This document shows, one piece after another, positions 59,927 through 64,000 of a stretch of DNA of 64,000 nucleotides. Positions within the stretch are counted from its first letter, which is position 1. Every line of letters starts with the position of its first letter. Below the pieces are notes generated by a model, which made no database searches, had not been told where the DNA came from, and worked only from the letters and a program-made list of their open reading frames with translations. Location of the stretch: the NCBI GenBank assembly GCA_963741385.1, contig CAVUHO010000010.1, forward strand, positions 1,674,001 through 1,738,000, in the 5' to 3' direction. Position numbers and translations under genes: made by a program. Origin of the DNA: Sulfomarinibacter sp963741385 (lineage in GTDB: Bacteria > Acidobacteriota > Thermoanaerobaculia > Thermoanaerobaculales > Sulfomarinibacteraceae).

Positions 59927-59961
59927 CGGCCGTCGCCCCGGGCGACGGCCGTTTTTCTTTT
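59927..59961 (+). terminator. Intrinsic terminator of the beta-helix gene
   Basis: An 11-bp stem CGGCCGTCGCC / GGCGACGGCCG (59927-59937 with 59941-59951) has a 3-nt loop and is followed by TTTTTCTTTT. Confidence 0.95.
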
Positions 59962-60002
59962 GCTTCTCACGTGGACTTCGGAGCGTGGTGAGATGTTTGC
60001 CG

Positions 60003-60037
60003 AAATCCGAAATCCGAAATCCGAAATCCGAAATCCG
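60003..60037 (-). repeat. Heptamer array J (AAATCCG x5)
   Basis: Five perfect units, the longest array in the window. It lies 15 bases beyond the stop codon of the XRE/S24 gene and is T-rich on that gene's sense strand. Confidence 0.9.
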
Positions 60038-60052
60038 AAATTTCCGCCCGTC

Positions 60053-60721
60053 CTATTCCGGTTCGGTGCCCGAGTAGCGTTTGGCGAGATCGCGAACTGC
60101 GTAGAGCAGGACCCCGACGTGGATCCAGGACTCGTGTTCGAAAGGGACCGGCGGGTAGTTCCGGTTGGAGGCGACGAGCAACAGGCTCTTGCCGTCGCGC
60201 ACGAGACGCCGCGCGGTGGGTTCGCCGTCGAGGTATCCGACCACGATCCTGCCCGCCTTGGCGTCCAGCTTGGAGTCGATGATGAGCAGGTCGCCCGGGT
60301 ACCAGTCGGGGATCATGATGTCGTCCTCGGCCCGGACCATGATGTAACGGCCGGCAATCGGCGGCAGGTGGAGGATCTTCACCAGCGGCGACTCGCGGTG
60401 AACCCTGAGGTCGGCGGTCGGGGTGTCCATGCCCGAGGGGTCATTGGGTGTGCCGGAAAAAAACCGCACGGTGAAAAACCCCTGATCGTCACCCAGATGG
60501 GCCGCGCACTCGTCGGGGAACAGTGCGCACGGCGACTGCCCGAGGGCGTCGAGCAGACGCTCGATCTGCAGCCAACTCGGGCTCACGTCCTCGCGTTCGT
60601 ACTTTGACAGCAGACTCTGGTCCATACTCGCCGCGTCGGCGAGTTCGGCCTGAGTGATATCGAGAGATTCACGCAGATCCCTCAATCTGCGCCCGAATCC
60701 CAGCTTGCTGGCCTTTCGCAT
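60053..60721 (-). CDS. XRE-family regulator with degenerate S24 (LexA/CI-like) domain
   Basis: 222 residues. N-terminal Cro/CI helix-turn-helix at ~10-65 (LDITQAELADAASMDQSLLSKYE). The C-terminal half has the S24 fold (YIMVRAEDDIMIPDWYPGDLLIID, GRIVVGYLDGEPTARRLV), but the catalytic Ser is Ile (I135 in DDIMIP) and the Lys of the usual VKRL is Arg (R171). It should therefore not self-cleave, and would act as a stable or ligand-sensing repressor. The start at 60721 is set by AGGAGG upstream. It is divergent from an unknown gene with a palindromic operator between them. Confidence 0.85.
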   Translation of the reverse strand: MRKASKLGFGRRLRDLRESLDITQAELADAASMDQSLLSKYEREDVSPSWLQIERLLDALGQSPCALFPDECAAHLGDDQGFFTVRFFSGTPNDPSGMDTPTADLRVHRESPLVKILHLPPIAGRYIMVRAEDDIMIPDWYPGDLLIIDSKLDAKAGRIVVGYLDGEPTARRLVRDGKSLLLVASNRNYPPVPFEHESWIHVGVLLYAVRDLAKRYSGTEPE

Positions 60722-60801
60722 GGGTTGATACCTCCTAGGGCAGATCTTACATGATTCCCGGCGAAGCCGACAACTCCACAAACCCCGTTGTCAGGTCTGG
60801 A

Positions 60802-60837
60802 TTGTCGTTCATAATACATGGTAATATAAAACCATGT
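60802..60837 (+). promoter_or_regulatory. Promoter with overlapping palindromic operator
   Basis: TTGTCG (60802-60807), a 17-base spacer and TATAAA (60825-60830) form a promoter towards the unknown gene. ACATGGT-N8-ACCATGT (60816-60837) is a perfect inverted repeat across the -10, well placed for repression by the divergent XRE regulator. Confidence 0.65.
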
Positions 60838-60897
60838 CAGATCAGTTGATTTATATTTCGCACCAATCAATGTCAATGAATGACGTGGAGAATCACC

Positions 60898-61419
60898 ATG
60901 GGAATCTTGACTCGCATTTTCGGTTTGAAAACGGATCGCGCCGTGGCGGTGAGGGTTTCCGGACTGCTCGAGGACGCAGGTGGATGGTACTACGAAGAGT
61001 TGCAAGACTACTCGAGCTCGCAGCAGACCATTCGTATCGAACAGGACCGACCGGGCGACTGGTACGTGAGGGACAGTTTTTGTGAGGTCGACGGGCTCAA
61101 TGATCCGGAACGGGCCGCCGACGTGGCGCGATTCTTCGCGGGGTCCTACCGGTGGTTGAGTCTCGAACGGAAACCCAACGGGCGCCACGGACGAAAGACC
61201 ATCGCGGTCGTCGGGACGAGCCGCGATCCCAGAAGGAAAGAGCAGCGGCACGACCTCGGCTTCCTCGAGCCGAAACTGGCTGGTGAGCTGGGGCGTGAGG
61301 ACGTTTCCAGGATCTGGCCGCGAATCCGGTTCATCAAGTTCGCCGGCCACGGACGCCGCCCCAAGTATCTGATCCGGTTCGATCTCATGGTGGAGCTCGC
61401 CGAAGACACCTTCGAATAG
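60898..61419 (+). CDS. Protein of unknown function, divergent from the XRE/S24 regulator
   Basis: 173 residues from ATG 60898 (MGILTRIFGLKTDRAV), preceded by GTGGAGA. No signal peptide, membrane helix or known motif. It is rich in charged and aromatic residues (GGWYYEELQDYSSSQQTIRI, RIWPRIRFIKFAGHGRRPKY), suggesting a compact alpha/beta cytoplasmic protein. The operator in its promoter suggests tight control by the divergent regulator. I do not recognise a family; a stress-induced or toxin-like effector is only one possibility. Confidence 0.6.
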   Translation: MGILTRIFGLKTDRAVAVRVSGLLEDAGGWYYEELQDYSSSQQTIRIEQDRPGDWYVRDSFCEVDGLNDPERAADVARFFAGSYRWLSLERKPNGRHGRKTIAVVGTSRDPRRKEQRHDLGFLEPKLAGELGREDVSRIWPRIRFIKFAGHGRRPKYLIRFDLMVELAEDTFE

Positions 61420-61483
61420 GCGCCGCCCAGTCGCCCGGATTCAGGTTGCAGGTCTAAGGATGCAGGACGCTCGGGTGGCGCCG

Positions 61484-61580
61484 AAAATCGAAATCCGAAA
61501 TCCGAAATCCGAAATGGGTGGGTGGGTGGGAATTCAAAATTCAGAATTCAAAATTCAGAATTGAGCCGCGCAGCGGCTCA
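61484..61580 (-). repeat. Double heptamer array K/L around a G-quadruplex motif, ending in the ppsR stop hairpin
   Basis: Array K (AAATCCG x3, 61491-61511) is followed by GGGTGGGTGGGTGGG (61516-61530), a perfect four-tract G-quadruplex motif on the plus strand. Array L (AATTCAA/AATTCAG alternating, 61531-61558) comes next. Then TGAGCCGC-GCA-GCGGCTCA (61562-61580) forms an 8-bp hairpin containing the ppsR stop codon. Read on the ppsR sense strand the order is stop hairpin, T-rich array, C-rich CCCACCC run, second T-rich array. Confidence 0.85.
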
Positions 61581-62375
61581 CAGCACATTGTGCGTGATCC
61601 AGTCCGACGTCTCTTCGATCGACCGGTTGGTGACGTCCACCGTCCGGATGCCGGGGATGCGACGGTACAGCCCTTCCGCGTACTCGAGTTCGGCGAGGAT
61701 GTTGGAGGGGTCGGAGTAGCCGGGGATTCGGGAGCTGTGGCGGCTCGCCCGATCCGCTCGCAGGCGGACTTGACGTTCGAACTCCATCTTGAACCCGACC
61801 CTGGGAACGTCGAGGGCGATTACCGCCTCGGGCAGCGGGATGCCGAGGATGATCGGGATGTTGGCCACCTTGAGCTTGCGGCACGACAAGAAGATGCTGG
61901 TGGGCGTCTTACCGGTGCGGGACACGCCGAGGATGATCAGGTCCGCCTGTCCGAGAGTGCTGAGGCCGGCCCCGTCATCGTGACGGAGGGTGTAGTGGAT
62001 GGCTTCGGTCACCACGTAGGTCTCTTCGCTTTCGCTGCGGAAGGCGCCGGGCGTGCGGCTCGGTGCGTGCTCGAGGATGTCGGCGAAGATGTCCATCAGC
62101 GGGCTCATGACGTCGACCACCGTCAGGTTCTTTTCCCGGCCGCGGCGGACCATGGCGTCTGCCAGCTCGCGCGATACGAAGGTGAAGACGATAATGCACG
62201 CGCCTTCGGGCGCCTCAGCGACGACCTGCTCCACCTGGGCTTGGGACCGCACGAATGGAAACCGGCGGACGTTGGACCGGGCGCCGCTGAACTGGACCAG
62301 CGACGACGTCACCACTGCGTCCGCTGTCGACCCCGTCGCATCGGACACGATGAAGATGTTGAGAGCCTCGGCCAC
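61578..62375 (-). CDS. ppsR: PEP synthase regulatory protein (ADP-dependent kinase / pyrophosphorylase, DUF299)
   Basis: 265 residues of the PpsR/PDRP family, which uses ADP to phosphorylate and phosphate to reactivate PEP synthase or pyruvate phosphate dikinase. The N terminus (LNIFIVSDATGSTADAV) and the P-loop GVSRTGKTPTS are diagnostic. The target enzyme is not in the window. It follows the FHA-cyclase gene by ~95 bases on the same strand and ends in the hairpin plus heptamer array element. Confidence 0.94.
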   Translation of the reverse strand: MAEALNIFIVSDATGSTADAVVTSSLVQFSGARSNVRRFPFVRSQAQVEQVVAEAPEGACIIVFTFVSRELADAMVRRGREKNLTVVDVMSPLMDIFADILEHAPSRTPGAFRSESEETYVVTEAIHYTLRHDDGAGLSTLGQADLIILGVSRTGKTPTSIFLSCRKLKVANIPIILGIPLPEAVIALDVPRVGFKMEFERQVRLRADRASRHSSRIPGYSDPSNILAELEYAEGLYRRIPGIRTVDVTNRSIEETSDWITHNVL

Positions 62376-62469
62376 GGCCCCACCTTCCTATAGTTCGCGC
62401 GTGTTCTGCCACAACTATATGACGGCGGCGCCTTGAAAGGTCGAAATCTTCCCGGGTTTGCGGCCGAAT

Positions 62470-63468
62470 TCAGCCTTTCGCCTTGAGCAACGAAAACAGG
62501 TGGTGCGGGGTGTCGAAGCCCTGGGCCGTGCGCTCGCCGAGGTCCTTGAACTTGAACTCCTCTCTGGCAAGCCGTTCGGTGAGAGGACACACGATGATCG
62601 GGCCGGTCGACTTGTCGGCGAACTTCTCGATCCGGTACGCCAGAACCACGGACTCGCCGACCATCGACAACCCGAGAGCACCGTCGCTGCCGTAACCCGA
62701 GATGGTGACCAACCCGGTGGCCAACGCGAAGTCCATTGCAAGGGGGTGACCGCCGACGTTCCACACCGCGGGATCGGCCGCCAGCCTGGAGATCAGTTGC
62801 TTGAGACTGAGAGCGGCGAGGCATGCCTGGCAGGCGTGGCACTCGTGCGAGTTTTTCTCCCAGAACACGAACAACGCGTCGCCCTGGATCTCCTTGATGG
62901 TGCCGCCGAATTTCTCCACTTCCTGTTCCAGGCGCTTGAAGACACGATTGACCGAGAGCTGCAGATCGGCGGTGCCGGCCATGCGGACGAGAGTGGTGTA
63001 GTTGCGGATGTCGCCGACCAGGACGGTGACCGTCGTCATTTCACCGATACCGTAGGTGTCGGTGGTGGGTTCTTCGGGAAACGCCGGGTTGGGCGGTTTG
63101 CCGTCGAGCCTGAGGCGCAGCGTTCGGCCGATGGACAGCTCCTGCCCCGCCACGATCTCGGTCGCCGAATTCGGGGTGAGCCGGCGCCCGTCGAGCCGGG
63201 TGCCGTTGCGGCTCATGTCCCTCACAAAACACCGGCCGTCCGGTTCCTGAGTGATGACACAGTGGTGGGAGGAAACGGTGGGGTCGTGAACCCGGAGCAC
63301 CCCCGTCAGCCCGCTCTTTTTCTCACTGAAGCGGCCGATCTCGATCCGGTCGAAAAACAGGAAGACCCCGTCGGGCCCGGAAGGCCCGTCCGAAACCAAC
63401 CACTTCGCGGGGTACTCGATGACCTCGGGAGGCAGGTAGCTCGTCAGCAATATGGGTTCACTGCTCAT
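62470..63468 (-). CDS. FHA-domain class III adenylate/guanylate cyclase
   Basis: 332 residues. FHA domain at ~40-120 with the phospho-Thr binding landmarks IGRFS (R46), SSHHC (H69) and RNGTRL (N88). Class III cyclase domain at ~145-330 with the two metal-binding aspartates D153 (VLVGDIRNYT) and D197 (EIQGDALFVFW). It should make cyclic AMP (or GMP) under control of a Ser/Thr-kinase target. The start at 63468 (MSSEPILLTSYLPPE) is chosen because further upstream the frame is antisense to the next gene. The cNMP-binding translocase fusion elsewhere in this window could be a receptor, but that is conjecture. Confidence 0.88.
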   Translation of the reverse strand: MSSEPILLTSYLPPEVIEYPAKWLVSDGPSGPDGVFLFFDRIEIGRFSEKKSGLTGVLRVHDPTVSSHHCVITQEPDGRCFVRDMSRNGTRLDGRRLTPNSATEIVAGQELSIGRTLRLRLDGKPPNPAFPEEPTTDTYGIGEMTTVTVLVGDIRNYTTLVRMAGTADLQLSVNRVFKRLEQEVEKFGGTIKEIQGDALFVFWEKNSHECHACQACLAALSLKQLISRLAADPAVWNVGGHPLAMDFALATGLVTISGYGSDGALGLSMVGESVVLAYRIEKFADKSTGPIIVCPLTERLAREEFKFKDLGERTAQGFDTPHHLFSLLKAKG

Positions 63469-63511
63469 ACATGACCATCGAGATTTAAGAACGCAGACAG
63501 GTTCTCGATAT

Positions 63512-63527
63512 TCCTTGACATCAAGGA
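63512..63527. promoter_or_regulatory. Inverted repeat in the divergent cyclase / kinase-like promoter region
   Basis: TCCTTGA-CA-TCAAGGA is a perfect 7-2-7 palindrome, 44 bases before the cyclase start. It contains a TTGACA hexamer but no matching -10 at normal distance, so it is more likely an operator. Confidence 0.4.
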
Positions 63528-63645
63528 TTTCTGCGAACGACTCAACACGTTGTTCGCCCCAAGATCGCTCAGGTCCCGGCACGATCTCAAGGTCGGGAGT
63601 ACAATCGGATTGCCATTTCGCTGTCTGTCGATTTGGAGGTTGGGC

Positions 63646-64000
63646 TTGCAGCTTGTCAGCGTGTCGCGGGGGGAGCAGGAGAGGGGCAAGGACTTTGCGC
63701 GGATCCTCGCACAGAAGCTGGCGTTCCAGTGTCTCAGCCAGGAGGAGGTCGCCGATCTCGCAATTGCCGAAGGTATCGCGGTCGGCAAGCTCGAGACGTC
63801 GGTGGTCAAGAAGCGCCACCTGACCGAACGCCAGGTCCTCGAAAAAGAGCACTTCCTCGCCTTCTTCACCCGGGTGCTGTGCGAGCGCGCGCGAGAGAGC
63901 AATCTGGTTTTTCACGGGCGCGCCGGCCACCTCGCCGTGCCGGGTCTGACGCACGTTCTCCGCATCCGCACCCAGATCGAGGCCGCCACTCACGTCGAAG
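63646..64000 (+). CDS. Cytidylate kinase-like family protein, 3' end outside window
   Basis: The frame runs open from a TTG at 63646 to the end of the window (118 codons). A clean GGAGG lies at 63635-63639, seven bases before the TTG; GTG 63661 is the alternative. The sequence starts LQLVSVSRGEQERGKDFARI, the position of the P-loop start in cytidylate-kinase-like proteins of the AAA_26 type. It continues with EEVADLAIAEGI, FFTRVLCERARESNLVFHGR and GLTHVLRIR, all in family style. The canonical GxxGSG loop is only loosely kept. A nucleotide kinase-like role is likely, with the substrate not known. Confidence 0.75.
   Translation, partial: MQLVSVSRGEQERGKDFARILAQKLAFQCLSQEEVADLAIAEGIAVGKLETSVVKKRHLTERQVLEKEHFLAFFTRVLCERARESNLVFHGRAGHLAVPGLTHVLRIRTQIEAATHVE

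Noticed and set aside
60003..60037. CRISPR-like repetition in the heptamer arrays
   Set aside because: The 7-bp units are contiguous with no spacers, and no cas genes are present.

Overview
The window is GC-rich, densely coded DNA from a Gram-negative-type bacterium: it encodes RND efflux pumps with a lipoprotein adaptor, several lipoproteins and signal-peptide proteins. Three features together suggest an Acidobacteriota-like organism (possibly Thermoanaerobaculia): a tricorn/S41 protease, secreted proteins ending in an IFSDGFE...TSxW tag, and heptamer repeats between genes. This placement is an inference from gene style, not from a marker gene. No rRNA, tRNA, CRISPR array, insertion sequence or prophage was seen.

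Layout. 1-2.6 kb: 3' part of a tricorn-type protease gene. 2.8-4.9 kb (minus): rubredoxin, an FMN glutamate-synthase-domain protein and rubrerythrin, an oxidative-stress/electron-transfer operon. 5.1-6.9 kb: typA/bipA. 7.2-14.2 kb (minus): a small Cys protein, rsmD with a 3' frameshift, an exported protein, a DHH-CBS-tRNA nucleotidyltransferase, an AlaX-type editing protein and a zinc-ribbon/trypsin-fold protein that has lost its catalytic triad. 14.3-29.5 kb (minus): four tandem gamma-glutamyltransferase paralogues downstream of two RND pumps and one periplasmic adaptor. 29.7-31.8 kb (minus): groES-groEL with a perfect CIRCE operator and a sigma70-like promoter. 32.0-35.3 kb: an ADP/ATP-translocase-like membrane protein fused to HEAT repeats and a cyclic-nucleotide-binding domain.

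35.6-41.9 kb: small unknown genes, then a translationally coupled pair made of a membrane GHKL-ATPase/transglutaminase fusion and a possible degenerate partner (the best candidate for an undescribed system), then a REC-like/PilZ protein. 42.0-46.7 kb: polyamine genes speA and speB, facing a deoxyhypusine-synthase-like gene and a hemolysin-III-family gene. 46.7-49.0 kb: a secreted M4 metallopeptidase broken by several frameshifts. 49.2-52.6 kb (minus): a membrane P-loop ATPase followed 16 bases later by an MscS channel. 52.7-54.8 kb: a serine hydrolase, a truncated second copy of it and an M23 peptidase lipoprotein. 54.9-60.0 kb: a MerR-type regulator and a 1267-residue secreted beta-helix protein. 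60.0-64.0 kb: an XRE/S24-like regulator divergent from an unknown gene with an operator between them, ppsR, an FHA-adenylate cyclase, and the start of a cytidylate-kinase-like gene.

Running through the intergenic DNA is a polar composite repeat. It is a tandem 7-bp array, T-rich on one strand, usually followed on that strand by a C-rich CCACCC tail, and often abutting the stop codon of the gene it follows. Twelve arrays were found; one lies beside a perfect G-quadruplex motif. Two long, nearly perfect palindromes (65 and 49 bp) and several good terminators were also found.
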